NCBI GenBank assembly: GCA_016708435.1
Contig: JADJFV010000005.1
Coordinates: forward strand, 248,001 to 312,000
DNA: 64,000 nt
Direction of reading: 5' to 3'
Origin: Leptospiraceae bacterium
GTDB taxonomy: Bacteria; Spirochaetota; Leptospiria; Leptospirales; Leptospiraceae
A program made the translations under genes and the position numbers. Below the pieces are notes generated by a model. The model made no database searches. It was not told where the DNA came from and worked only from the letters and a program-made list of their open reading frames with translations. This document shows positions 55,357 through 64,000 of the stretch, one piece after another; the first letter of the stretch is position 1, and every line of letters begins with the position of its first letter.

Positions 55357-55473
55357 TTATTCCGATAAGTGCTACAATATTGGGGTGAGGTAAGTCATTT
55401 CTTAAAATAAAAAACGCTTGCTTGTAAAGCAGAAAAGAAACTCTAATAATCTAAGCATCTACAGGAGAAGTTT

Positions 55474-57717
55474 ATGCAAACGTCTACATTATACAAATTA
55501 TTTTCGTTAATACAAAAGAGGGTTGAATATATTCAACCCCTACAACGAATAGGGAAATCTTTTTTTAATATTGCACTCCTAATCTTTCTCACATTCCCCA
55601 TCTTCTCACAAGCAACCACAGCCAAGCTTACAAGACTAAATGGCTCTGTAGAAATGACAGAAGCGGGTAAGAGTGTTAAGCCAGAGGTAAATTCTAATTT
55701 GTCGCTCTCAACTAAGATTAAGACAGGAGAGGATGGAAAAGTAGAATTGCTGTTAGATCAATCGGAGTATTTAATTTTAAGAAATCAGGAAGTAGTTGTA
55801 AAAGATTTACAATTGAAGAATTTTATCTCCGTGCAACCTACAGCCGTTCCGGGGGCAAGAGGGCTTTATGAAAAGATACTAGTAAAATTAGAAAAAGAGA
55901 GTGCAGAGGCTTACAGGGATTATGTGAAAGCGAAGGGATCGCTTGAAAATCATAATGGTTGGAAGAAGGTGATTGATACTTGTTTTGCTAAATTGATTGC
56001 GACTAGCGGCAAAGAGTCATTTAACTTACACTATGCGATTATAAAAGATAATTCATTTAACGCAGGCGCATTTCCCGGAGGACAATTTATTATACATGTT
56101 GGAACTCTTGATTTTCTAGATAAAAAAATAGGGACAATTTTAAAAGATAAGAAAGAATCCGTAGATGCGATGAGAGAATCTTTGTTATCCGCAATCCTTT
56201 CTCATGAACTAGCACATTATTATAACAAGCATGCATTTCAGAAAGTAAAGAAAATTATAGGCGATGAAGGCGATACTAAAACGATTACGGCTGAGAGTGA
56301 ACTCATTAGTATCCGCTTTGGACAGGAGATGGAGCTTGATGCTGATATGAGTGGATTTTTGTATTATCAGAAAGCTGGGTTTGAACCAAGTGGAATGATT
56401 TCCATGTTAAAGATTCTAAATGAATTACAGCAAGAAGGCTTGAAGAATTCTCCCGAGTCGATTCCCTATTTTACTTCGCATCCAAGTCCTCATGAAAGGC
56501 TTTCTCAGTTTCCGAGTGATGAAAAGGAATTACATGCATGGGCGTTCACAATGGAGAAGACATTTGCTGATATTCAGCTTGGACAAAATCTAAAAGCTGC
56601 CAATGAAGAAATTACTTCTGCTTTAAAAAAATACAAAGACAATTCAGAACTTTTAAAAGCGAATGCTGTTTGTCTACATAAGATTTGGTTGGATACAGTT
56701 TCCATTGAAGAGCAGGGGCTACGCTCTATTATATCTATGCCAGCCTTTAGGGATGAAATGGTATTTGGTGGGGAAAAGGGAACAAAGGGAGATTTAAAAA
56801 TTCCAGGTGATGTTGATAAATACTATGCTGCTAAGGATGCTTACTTGCTTGCATTCTCTAAATCTCCCGATCCAGCATTTGCTTCTAACTATTCAGTTTT
56901 ACTTTCCTATTCGGATGAGAAAAAAGAGCGGCTAATGGCAAAACTGATTGGAGAAGAGTTAGTTAAAACCCCTACTGTTCAAAATTGCAATAATCTAGCA
57001 GTAGTTTATTTACAAAATTCAGAAGAGAAGAAAGCTCTTGAAATATTAAGATTAGTAGCTCCCGGTTTAGTCGAGCATACACAAAAACTAATCGTGGCTT
57101 CTTTCTTTGATGAAAATATCAGATTACAACTGACTACATTTCTAAAGGAGATCAAACTCCGTCAAGCGGCAAACAAGACGTATGTCTCTGATCTACATAC
57201 TCCTATTTTAAATCTAGCAATTCTAGAAACATTAATTGGCGATAAAAAAGCAAGTGCGGATTGGTCTAAAGAATACCTTACTTCTTTTGACTCCGATTCT
57301 AAATGGGCAGAGTATCTTTCTACAAAATCTGGTGTTAGTATAGCAAGTGCGGATACTCCTAGTAAGCCAGTGAGCCTAGAAGGAGTGGAACTAGAAAACA
57401 CACAAAAGCAATTGATTTCTAAATGGGGAGAAGCGGATTCACGTAATAGAAATGGAAATTCTGAATTTCTCATTTATAAAAAATACGGTGCTGTAGTTAC
57501 TCTCGAAAAAGATATAGTGACAGAAATAAAAATGACTGACTCTACAACATTTGCTCTTAGCAATAAATTAAAATTAGGTGCCAAGCAAGAAGAAGTAGAA
57601 AAACTCTTAGGTAAAAAAGCAAAACGAAAAGGTAACAACTATCTCTATTCCGGCAAATCCAAATTAGCCCTTCGTTATATATCTAGTAAGTTAGTCGAAA
57701 TATTAGTATATAAATAA
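55474..57717 (+). CDS. M48-family metalloprotease with N-terminal FecR-like domain
   Basis: The 747-residue exported protein has a signal or anchor helix near residues 31-46. A FecR-like beta domain (LTRLNGSVEMTEAGKSVK .. IKTGEDGKVELLLD) follows at 50-118. An M48 zinc-protease domain has HELAH at 244-248 and the third ligand in EMELDADMSG (Glu287). TPR-like helices cover the rest, with a short SmpA/BamE-like C-terminus (LKLGAKQEEVEKLLGKKAK). It resembles BepA-type periplasmic proteases that maintain the outer membrane, with an extra FecR module. A palindrome is inserted in frame before the signal helix. Confidence 0.8.
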   Translation: MQTSTLYKLFSLIQKRVEYIQPLQRIGKSFFNIALLIFLTFPIFSQATTAKLTRLNGSVEMTEAGKSVKPEVNSNLSLSTKIKTGEDGKVELLLDQSEYLILRNQEVVVKDLQLKNFISVQPTAVPGARGLYEKILVKLEKESAEAYRDYVKAKGSLENHNGWKKVIDTCFAKLIATSGKESFNLHYAIIKDNSFNAGAFPGGQFIIHVGTLDFLDKKIGTILKDKKESVDAMRESLLSAILSHELAHYYNKHAFQKVKKIIGDEGDTKTITAESELISIRFGQEMELDADMSGFLYYQKAGFEPSGMISMLKILNELQQEGLKNSPESIPYFTSHPSPHERLSQFPSDEKELHAWAFTMEKTFADIQLGQNLKAANEEITSALKKYKDNSELLKANAVCLHKIWLDTVSIEEQGLRSIISMPAFRDEMVFGGEKGTKGDLKIPGDVDKYYAAKDAYLLAFSKSPDPAFASNYSVLLSYSDEKKERLMAKLIGEELVKTPTVQNCNNLAVVYLQNSEEKKALEILRLVAPGLVEHTQKLIVASFFDENIRLQLTTFLKEIKLRQAANKTYVSDLHTPILNLAILETLIGDKKASADWSKEYLTSFDSDSKWAEYLSTKSGVSIASADTPSKPVSLEGVELENTQKQLISKWGEADSRNRNGNSEFLIYKKYGAVVTLEKDIVTEIKMTDSTTFALSNKLKLGAKQEEVEKLLGKKAKRKGNNYLYSGKSKLALRYISSKLVEILVYK
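55520..55539. repeat. 20-bp perfect palindrome inside the M48 gene
   Basis: GGGTTGAATA and its complement form a loop-free palindrome encoding part of RVEYIQP before the signal helix. It resembles small intergenic palindromes and may show insertion into, or start-codon extension of, the gene. Confidence 0.75.
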
Positions 57718-57917
57718 GGCTTTTTTGAAATACATTGCATCGTCCTTTCAGTCTACGCAAGCCTACGCCCGGAGGGCTTTATACCATAGCCCCAACGGGG
57801 CGTAATATCTCCAGCCCATTGCCGCAAATTTAAGAAAGAGTAAATAAAAAAAGTGCTTTCCTTTCAAAGGGTATCTTTCAGGATTTCATTGTAAATCATA
57901 ACGAGAAAGAGGAACCA

Positions 57918-59186
57918 ATGGCAATCAGCAAAAAAACAATTAAAGACAGCGACGTAAGTGGCAAAAGAATAATTATGAGAGTGGATTTCAATGTCCCGAT
58001 CAAGAATGGAGTCGTGCAAGATGACACAAGAATTGTCTCCTCCCTTCCTTCTATAAAATATCTTTTAGAGCATGGAGCAAAGTCTATCGTTTTAATGTCA
58101 CATTTAGGTGACCCAAAGAAAGATACCAAGAAAGCAAAAGAAAAAGCAGATAAGGCTGGTAAGCCGTTTAATGAACAAGATTATATCAATGGACAACACA
58201 AGATGGCGCCTATTGGTGCTCATTTAGCAAAAGTATTAGGTAGCGAAGTAAAAGTTACTGATAGCTGTATCGGCGAAGCTGTATTAGCCACAGTGAATGC
58301 TCTCTCCGGTGGACAAGTTTTATTATTAGAAAATACTCGTTTTCATAAAGAAGAAACTTCTGAAAACGCAGAAGATAGAGAAAAACTCGCAAGTGAACTT
58401 GCCAAGTATGGCGACATCTATGTAAATGATGCATTTGGAACTGCTCACCGTGCTCATGCTTCTACTGAGACTCTCGCTAAATACCTTCCAGCAGTTGCCG
58501 GATTCTTAATGGAAAAAGAATTAGAATTTCTAGAAGAGAAAATAGTAAAAAATCCAGCTAAGCCATTTGTCGCTATCATTGGTGGTGCAAAGGTTTCTTC
58601 TAAGATCACAGTTATTGAAAAGCTAATGGATAAAGTAGATAAAATTATCATTGGTGGTGGAATGGCATTTACTTTCTTTAAAGCAATGGGAAAAGAAATT
58701 GGCACTTCTCTTGTTGAATTAGATCAATTAGAAGTAGCAAAGAGCACAATGGCAAAAGCAAAAGAGAAAAATGTTGAGTTTATCCTCCAGACAGATGCGA
58801 TAGTCTCAAGTGCATTCTCAAACGATGCCGAAACAAAAACTGTAGACGTAGATCATATTCCTTCTAATATGATGGGTCTTGATATAGGACCAAAGTCTAT
58901 CGAAGAATTTAAAGCAGCAATTAAAACAGCAAAAACAGTTTTCTGGAATGGACCTGTTGGTGTATTTGAAATGGAAAAATTTGCAAAAGGAACTGTAGAG
59001 ATTGCAAATACTCTTGCTTCTTTAACAGGTGCGATTACTGTCATAGGTGGCGGTGACTCCGTATCTGCCGTAAATAAAGCAGGTGTAGCAGATAAGATGT
59101 CGCATATATCTACCGGTGGTGGTGCTTCTATGGAATTAGTAGAAGGCAAAGTATTACCAGGAGTAGCCGCACTTAACAATAAGTAA
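57918..59186 (+). CDS. pgk: Phosphoglycerate kinase
   Basis: The 422-residue glycolytic enzyme transfers phosphate from 1,3-bisphosphoglycerate to ADP. It has MRVDFNVPIKNG near residue 21, the LMSHLGDP loop, VAIIGGAKVSSKI, the GPVGVFE segment and the C-terminal TGGGASMELVEGK. An insertion near residues 72-95 (KKAKEKADKAGKPF) makes it somewhat longer than most bacterial enzymes. AGAAAGAGGA precedes the start. It is followed by MITE-like element B. Confidence 0.96.
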   Translation: MAISKKTIKDSDVSGKRIIMRVDFNVPIKNGVVQDDTRIVSSLPSIKYLLEHGAKSIVLMSHLGDPKKDTKKAKEKADKAGKPFNEQDYINGQHKMAPIGAHLAKVLGSEVKVTDSCIGEAVLATVNALSGGQVLLLENTRFHKEETSENAEDREKLASELAKYGDIYVNDAFGTAHRAHASTETLAKYLPAVAGFLMEKELEFLEEKIVKNPAKPFVAIIGGAKVSSKITVIEKLMDKVDKIIIGGGMAFTFFKAMGKEIGTSLVELDQLEVAKSTMAKAKEKNVEFILQTDAIVSSAFSNDAETKTVDVDHIPSNMMGLDIGPKSIEEFKAAIKTAKTVFWNGPVGVFEMEKFAKGTVEIANTLASLTGAITVIGGGDSVSAVNKAGVADKMSHISTGGGASMELVEGKVLPGVAALNNK

Positions 59187-59195
59187 CATCTAATT

Positions 59196-59443
59196 GCCAC
59201 GGAGGCACCGAGACACAGAGAGGTTTTGGATTTGTCCAGTCACCTCGAACTGCTTCTTGTTTGCCCTTATGTGCAATAACCTTCGCATGTGAGAGGTCTA
59301 TCTTGCTTAACACTACTGTTTTGTTATCAAATAGATTTCTCACATCGACAATTGCTTAGAGTGAAAAACCCAACCGTAAAACGATGTTCGAAATGACTGT
59401 AAAAATATTTTTTCGATTCTCTGTGTCTCAGTGCCTCTGTGGC
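59196..59443. repeat. MITE-like element B with 27-bp terminal inverted repeats
   Basis: The ends (gccacggaggcaccgagaca.. and the complement of ..cagtgcctctgtggc) match over 27 bp with three mismatches. The right end is identical to that of element A for 26 bases. An inner inverted pair (ccagtcacctcgaac / gttcgaaatgactg) is also present. The element fills the gap between convergent pgk and the TonB-dependent receptor gene. Confidence 0.75.
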
Positions 59444-59452
59444 AACCCAATC

Positions 59453-61948
59453 TCAGAATTCAAAGTTTAAGGTAAATAGGAAGTATCTGCCCGGTTGTGG
59501 TAAGATAGAATTTCTATAACCTCCTGATCTATCGTAGAAATTATTTCCAGCATCTGCTTGTTCTTGTCCTGAATGAGTGTATGAATGATTGAGTAGGTTA
59601 AATACTTTTACAACAAGTGTTGTATATTTGAATAAAAAAGAAAACGAGCCGTTGATTAAAACATAGTTGTCGAGGATAATACCTTTATCCCGCTGAAACG
59701 GTAATCCTTTATTACGAAGCTCATTACTTAAATAGAGTTCTCTCGGTCCTACGTAATTGGCTCGGAGGTTAATATTCATTATGTTTTGTATAGGTAGGTT
59801 TATTCCTAGACTTACTTTATGAGGAGAAATATCACCGAGCGTCGAGTAAGATTTCTTTCTTGGGAGTGGGGGAGTATTTGGATTAGCCGTATAGTAGGCG
59901 TTTTCATATTTACCAAGTGCTGTTGTTCCAGAGATCCAATCTTCTGGATTTACTCCGGCTGGCGTCCAGTTAGTCCTTGGAGCATCGAAATTGTAATAGG
60001 ATTCGCTTAACGCTTCCGTATAGGTATAATAAAAGAATACATCCATTTTAGACGAATTGGGAATTGGATTTCCAAATAGAATTTTATTCCTAAGTTCTAG
60101 TCCGTAGATTTTTCTTGAGCCTTCATTCTTTGCTGTTTCTTTGATTACATTTTCATAGCGAGAATAATAGATAGAAGCCTCTGCTAGCCAGTTATGAAAT
60201 TGCTCCATTAAAATTAATTCTGTTGTTCTTTCCTTTTCTGGTTTTAATCTCTCATTTGCCTTTCGCCCAGACCAACCCCCAAACAATAATATGAAAGCTG
60301 GTTCTTGAAATGCTTCTCCGTATAACAGCTTGATTGCCCCTGTTCGACTGTATTTGTAAATGGCTGTAGCTCTTGGATTCAATGATTGTCCATAGAGTGA
60401 ATTATGATCATAGCGCATACCCGGACTGAATCTAAATTTTCCAATCTCATAAGTTGCAATTGCAAATCCTCCCATATCATAAACTTGTGCGATATTATTA
60501 TGAGGCATTCTTTTGTTACCATCGGGTAATTTGATGTAAATAGGATTGCTACTAGATTGCACAGCAGGACCATTGGGGAAAATCGATGTTAGATCCAAGG
60601 CAGGCTTTCCTTCATACTGATTCCATGAATTATAAGAACCCGGAAAATAACCAGGAATATCAAATTGCTTAGTCATATCTCTTTTTTCAAATTTTACACC
60701 TGTGTTAAATTGGAGATTACTAGTTACTTTGTATTCCCAGCTTTGATTAAACAACCAACTTTTATTTTGATTTCCCCAATAGGTTTGACTTAAATAGGAA
60801 TACTGTTTTCGTCCAGGGTTCCAATCTGGTTCGGCTTCTGACCATTGTCCTCTAAAAGCTGATTCACGATAGGAAAACATTGTATTCGAAGTGAGGCTAG
60901 GCGTTATTATACTCGTATATTCCAAGTAAGATTGTTTATTTAATACTTCCCACATTCCATTGTTCTGTGCTCTGTCCCCTGGATATTTCATTCCATAGCC
61001 TTCATTGCGACTCCATATTATGGTTCCTACTTTGAAGGCACCATTTGTCACACTGGCTACTGCTCCGTAGTCGCGAGTCGGATCATAATAACTAGAAAGG
61101 GATCGGTCGTTATTTTGAGTGTAACGAATTCCTCCCCATACGGTCGGATTGCTATACCAATAATTTGTATTAAAGCTAGAACGATTGGATAAATCAGGCT
61201 CATCACTCTTAAATACTTTCCCCGAAGCGGCTAATAGCCAGTCTCCGATCTTAGCATGTGCTCCTGCGTCAATGCTTCTGGTATTGTAACTTCCGCCTTG
61301 CAGAGAAATCTTTGTCGAACTATAATTCCCATTTTCAGAAGCTTTGCCCTTTTTAGGATTAGAGCCATCATGGGTGATAATATTGATTATCCCCTGAAAC
61401 GCATTCGGTCCGTAAGCCGCTGAGGCAGGTCCATATAATACTTCGATTCGTTTGATATTCGACATAGGAATTTGACGGGATAACTCGGCTTCTTGCGTAT
61501 ACATATCGTTTTGAACTTTGCTATCTATCATGAATAGAGTTCTAGACATGAAAGGAGTTCTATAACCTCTTTGATAGCCCATGATATAAGGAATTCCATT
61601 TGAAAAAGATAAATCAAATCCGGGTAAATCGTAAAGTATTTCGTCTATACTCGCGTAGCCTCGATTGCGAATGTCATCTTCCGTAATTACAATCACACTA
61701 GCAGGAGCATTCTGTAAATTTTCTTTTGTTCTGCTAGCAGTTACTACTATTCTATCTTCCAGTTTAAAAAAACTCTCTTCTAAAACTTCATCTTTCTTAG
61801 GTTTAGGTTCTTTTTTTTCTTCCGTCGGTGTGCTTTGCTGAGTATCTTGCTTTGTTGTAGCATTCTTTTCATCTTCGGCGAGAAGTGTTGATTGAATAAT
61901 AAAAGGCAAAATACAAGTAACCGCTATTCGTTTTAATTTCTTGAACAT
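59453..61948 (-). CDS. TonB-dependent outer-membrane receptor
   Basis: The 831-residue protein has a signal peptide, a charged linker (residues 25-60) and a TonB-box-like DRIVVTASR. The plug domain follows (APASVIVITEDDIRNRGYASIDEILYDLPG, IKRIEVLYGPASAAYGPNAFQGIINII), then a beta-barrel ending in the aromatic LFTLNFEF. It imports an unknown ligand such as a siderophore, cobalamin or a metal chelate. No neighbouring transporter gene indicates the substrate. Confidence 0.9.
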   Translation of the reverse strand: MFKKLKRIAVTCILPFIIQSTLLAEDEKNATTKQDTQQSTPTEEKKEPKPKKDEVLEESFFKLEDRIVVTASRTKENLQNAPASVIVITEDDIRNRGYASIDEILYDLPGFDLSFSNGIPYIMGYQRGYRTPFMSRTLFMIDSKVQNDMYTQEAELSRQIPMSNIKRIEVLYGPASAAYGPNAFQGIINIITHDGSNPKKGKASENGNYSSTKISLQGGSYNTRSIDAGAHAKIGDWLLAASGKVFKSDEPDLSNRSSFNTNYWYSNPTVWGGIRYTQNNDRSLSSYYDPTRDYGAVASVTNGAFKVGTIIWSRNEGYGMKYPGDRAQNNGMWEVLNKQSYLEYTSIITPSLTSNTMFSYRESAFRGQWSEAEPDWNPGRKQYSYLSQTYWGNQNKSWLFNQSWEYKVTSNLQFNTGVKFEKRDMTKQFDIPGYFPGSYNSWNQYEGKPALDLTSIFPNGPAVQSSSNPIYIKLPDGNKRMPHNNIAQVYDMGGFAIATYEIGKFRFSPGMRYDHNSLYGQSLNPRATAIYKYSRTGAIKLLYGEAFQEPAFILLFGGWSGRKANERLKPEKERTTELILMEQFHNWLAEASIYYSRYENVIKETAKNEGSRKIYGLELRNKILFGNPIPNSSKMDVFFYYTYTEALSESYYNFDAPRTNWTPAGVNPEDWISGTTALGKYENAYYTANPNTPPLPRKKSYSTLGDISPHKVSLGINLPIQNIMNINLRANYVGPRELYLSNELRNKGLPFQRDKGIILDNYVLINGSFSFLFKYTTLVVKVFNLLNHSYTHSGQEQADAGNNFYDRSGGYRNSILPQPGRYFLFTLNFEF

Positions 61949-62198
61949 AAGAGGAGACCCTTTTTTTGGAATTGGATATTTTCAATCCATAGACAAGTTG
62001 TAAAAGGAAGGTTATCTTTTCAATGTTTTTTGTTATTCTTTGGAATTAGATTTCTCTATGAAGAATACGACCTGGCAGAAATGCGTTGAATGGCTGAATG
62101 CTCCTAGTTTAAAATCTGTTAGCAGTTTTAGAATTGGAAAATAAAAAAATAGACGAAAAAAGGTCAACGTCTCAAATGAATTTATCAATGAAATCATT

Positions 62199-62822
62199 AT
62201 GAAAATTATAAAAATTTTATTTCTAAGTCTAATTTTGCTTAGTCCAATCTTATCCAATGCAGTTTTTCCCGGTAGAAATTTAGCCTCGAATGTAAATCGA
62301 GTTACTTCTCAACTCAAAGACAGGCATTATACGATAGAAGGGGGTAGGCGATTTCACATCGGTCTAAAAAAAAATGAATCTGTCCGATATGTTATTACAG
62401 TTCCCGTTTATCTTTCCAAGACCGCAATCGGAATTGCTACGGATGAAAATGTGAATAAAGTTCGTATGGTTTTATTTACTCAGTTGAATGAGGAGTCAAG
62501 AGAACACGCTGTTGACGGAGAAGAAATTGAGTCTAGGGCATACATAAAAGAAATTTCAGACAAAAGCTACCATTATGTAGTTGAAATTACACTGCTCGAA
62601 TCTTCTGCGGCTAATGAGTATTCTTCGGTCGATTTACTTGTTGCCTATGCTCCGATGCCTTTAAAGACTGTGGAGGAATTGAAAGATTTTTACTATGATC
62701 ATACCGATGAAAAAGAGTTTTACAGTGATCCAATTCGCGCCAGGAATGCGGGTTGGAGAAGATCAGATACAGGAAGAATTCCTTGCACAGCCTTAGATTA
62801 TGGGCGCACATGCATTCGTTAA
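62199..62822 (+). CDS. Small secreted protein, unknown function
   Basis: The 207-residue product has a signal peptide cleaved near LSNAVFP. The mature part is beta-rich (RFHIGLKKNESVRYVITVPVYLSKTAIGIATDENV). No domain is recognised. The gene two places downstream has a comparable core, so they may be paralogues. It precedes the membrane protein gene by 12 bp. Confidence 0.6.
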   Translation: MKIIKILFLSLILLSPILSNAVFPGRNLASNVNRVTSQLKDRHYTIEGGRRFHIGLKKNESVRYVITVPVYLSKTAIGIATDENVNKVRMVLFTQLNEESREHAVDGEEIESRAYIKEISDKSYHYVVEITLLESSAANEYSSVDLLVAYAPMPLKTVEELKDFYYDHTDEKEFYSDPIRARNAGWRRSDTGRIPCTALDYGRTCIR

Positions 62823-62834
62823 TTAGGAAACAAA

Positions 62835-63719
62835 ATGATTAAATTCAAAAAAACTATGACAGAAAAAATAAACCAATACAGATATATTATTCTAACGTTA
62901 GTCACCATGACAGTATTAACCGTGACTGGATTTTATTCCTACAAAGAGAAGTCCCAAGTTCCTTCTGTAGAAGATGATGTTCAGTTTAATTTTATTATTG
63001 ATGGCAAAAACTATGTTATGCCTTCACCAGTTCATTCCTTTCATTTCTTAAATACAATGGGCTTTCCTTGGAAGGAATTGGCTGAAGCAAGTCCAAATAG
63101 CAAGTATGAAACAGAGGCTCAGACTGCACTCAATTTAGGATACCGTTCTGCAGATGGAACTGTTCTTTTATTTGCAGATGAAAAATTGAAAGCAGTAGAA
63201 GCAAGATCGACTTTTATTCACTTAGCGGATAATCTGGGTATAACCTCGGATGTAAAAGATGCTATTTCCGCGCTTGACAATGCTGTTACACTCAGGCAGG
63301 ATCATTCCATTCTAAATGAAAGAATTATTCATCTAGAATACCAAATTGAAAAAGCACTCCATACTACGAAAAAAGACAATCTTGCTGTGCTCGTGGAATT
63401 GGGCGCTTGGCTTGAAGGATTACACATCGGAAGCAAAGGAATTATTCGGAATTATTCCCCTGTCTATGCCGAGATTCTAAGGCAACCTAATATCGCAGAA
63501 ATATACTTAGATGTATTAGCCGCGTTGATTTACCGATCTACTTCCGAGAAGGAAAAAGTATTATTGGAATCTATTGCAAAAAATTTAGAGAAAATCGCTA
63601 AAATTACAAATCATACGCATAAGGAATCTTTTCCTCTTCAAAAAGTAAAAGAGCTAAATACGATTGCCATAGAAGTAAAAAAACTAATTGAGTCTAACGG
63701 CGATTTACCAAAAAAATGA
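62835..63719 (+). CDS. Membrane-anchored protein, unknown function
   Basis: The 294-residue protein has one N-terminal helix (YIILTLVTMTVLTVTGFYSY) and a largely helical extracytoplasmic domain (residues 90-290). No motif is recognised. Its stop overlaps the next start (ATGA), so the three genes at the window end form one operon. Confidence 0.6.
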   Translation: MIKFKKTMTEKINQYRYIILTLVTMTVLTVTGFYSYKEKSQVPSVEDDVQFNFIIDGKNYVMPSPVHSFHFLNTMGFPWKELAEASPNSKYETEAQTALNLGYRSADGTVLLFADEKLKAVEARSTFIHLADNLGITSDVKDAISALDNAVTLRQDHSILNERIIHLEYQIEKALHTTKKDNLAVLVELGAWLEGLHIGSKGIIRNYSPVYAEILRQPNIAEIYLDVLAALIYRSTSEKEKVLLESIAKNLEKIAKITNHTHKESFPLQKVKELNTIAIEVKKLIESNGDLPKK

Positions 63720-64000
63720 AACTTAAAATTCTAATCCTATTGTCCTTACTAATTTCGATTGTTCTAGTTTCACAGGAGATTGAGAACGAACACGCCGTGC
63801 TTACTGAAAGAATTAGCATTGTAAAAAAAGAATTGCAAAGGAGAAAATTCTATTTAACTCCTAAAAAGTATAATTTCCTTCTGATGAATAAACAGACTGT
63901 GCAATTCATTTTAGTGAAGCAAGGTCGAATGTTTTCAACTGGAATTGGCGTTGCTGCAGACGATAAAAGTAAAGGCTACAAAATTGCAATCTATGAACTC
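63716..64000 (+). CDS. Secreted protein, 3' partial, possible paralogue of the gene at 62,199
   Basis: The ATG at 63716 overlaps the previous stop. The signal peptide (LKILILLSLLISIVLVSQ) is followed by KYNFLLMNKQTVQFILVK and FSTGIGVAADDKSKGYKIAIYE. These align in pattern with RFHIGLKKNESVRYVITV and KTAIGIATDENVNKVRMVLF of the first gene in the operon. The gene runs past the window end. Confidence 0.6.
   Translation, partial: MKLKILILLSLLISIVLVSQEIENEHAVLTERISIVKKELQRRKFYLTPKKYNFLLMNKQTVQFILVKQGRMFSTGIGVAADDKSKGYKIAIYEL

Overview
The window looks like a chromosomal segment of a low-GC spirochaete, most probably a member of the Leptospiraceae. The grounds are the combination of an LruC-domain lipoprotein, many lipoproteins with loose lipoboxes, several SpoIIE-type phosphatases and class III cyclase signalling proteins, a CheX chemotaxis phosphatase, an HldD-type heptose epimerase and a tRNA-Gly/tig/clpP/clpX cluster. 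The lineage is an inference from gene content, not from a marker-gene comparison. No rRNA, CRISPR array or complete insertion sequence is seen.

Layout. 1-2.1 kb: two ketoacyl-ACP synthases, the first cut by the window edge. 2.3-10.2 kb: a signalling locus made of a decayed Ser/Thr kinase-AAA-GAF-SpoIIE gene, a SiaB-like GHKL kinase, a SiaC-like phospho-switch protein and a GAF-adenylate cyclase broken at an A8 tract. This resembles the Pseudomonas SiaABCD partner switch with a class III cyclase in place of the diguanylate cyclase. 10.3-15.3 kb: one giant polytopic membrane protein. 15.5-24.9 kb: envelope and lipoprotein genes, a PrsW-PilZ-cyclic-nucleotide-binding fusion, a MoeB/ThiF-type E1 enzyme, a WG-repeat protein and a CsgG/LpoB-like protein. 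25.0-28.9 kb: an accessory island with two mosaic tail-fibre-like genes and a third remnant, interleaved with antitoxin genes and a crippled HigB toxin, and marked by a 65-bp direct repeat. 28.9-38.1 kb: the pstSCAB phosphate transporter operon, ending in a Fic-like gene and flanked on both sides by SpoIIE phosphatases. 38.1-43.7 kb: a frameshifted hldD, a membrane SGNH protein and type II secretion pseudopilins. 43.8-53.7 kb: a SurA/PpiD-like chaperone with cheX, the tRNA-Gly/tig/clpP/clpX cluster with two envelope genes downstream, a frameshifted GDSL lipoprotein, hslO and tsaE. 53.9-57.7 kb: a DUF6266 gene, a repeat-rich stretch with gene debris (a CHAT remnant) and a FecR-M48 metalloprotease. 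57.9-64 kb: pgk, a TonB-dependent receptor and a small secreted-protein operon running off the end.

Two themes recur. First, several otherwise well-conserved genes carry single-base indels, three of them in homopolymers: the cyclase (A8), a small lipoprotein (T7), the GDSL lipoprotein (A6) and hldD (one base). Either the consensus has residual homopolymer errors or these genes are being lost or phase-switched. Second, palindromic or inverted-repeat elements are abundant. Several sit between convergent genes and at least three lie inside coding sequence or coding remnants.
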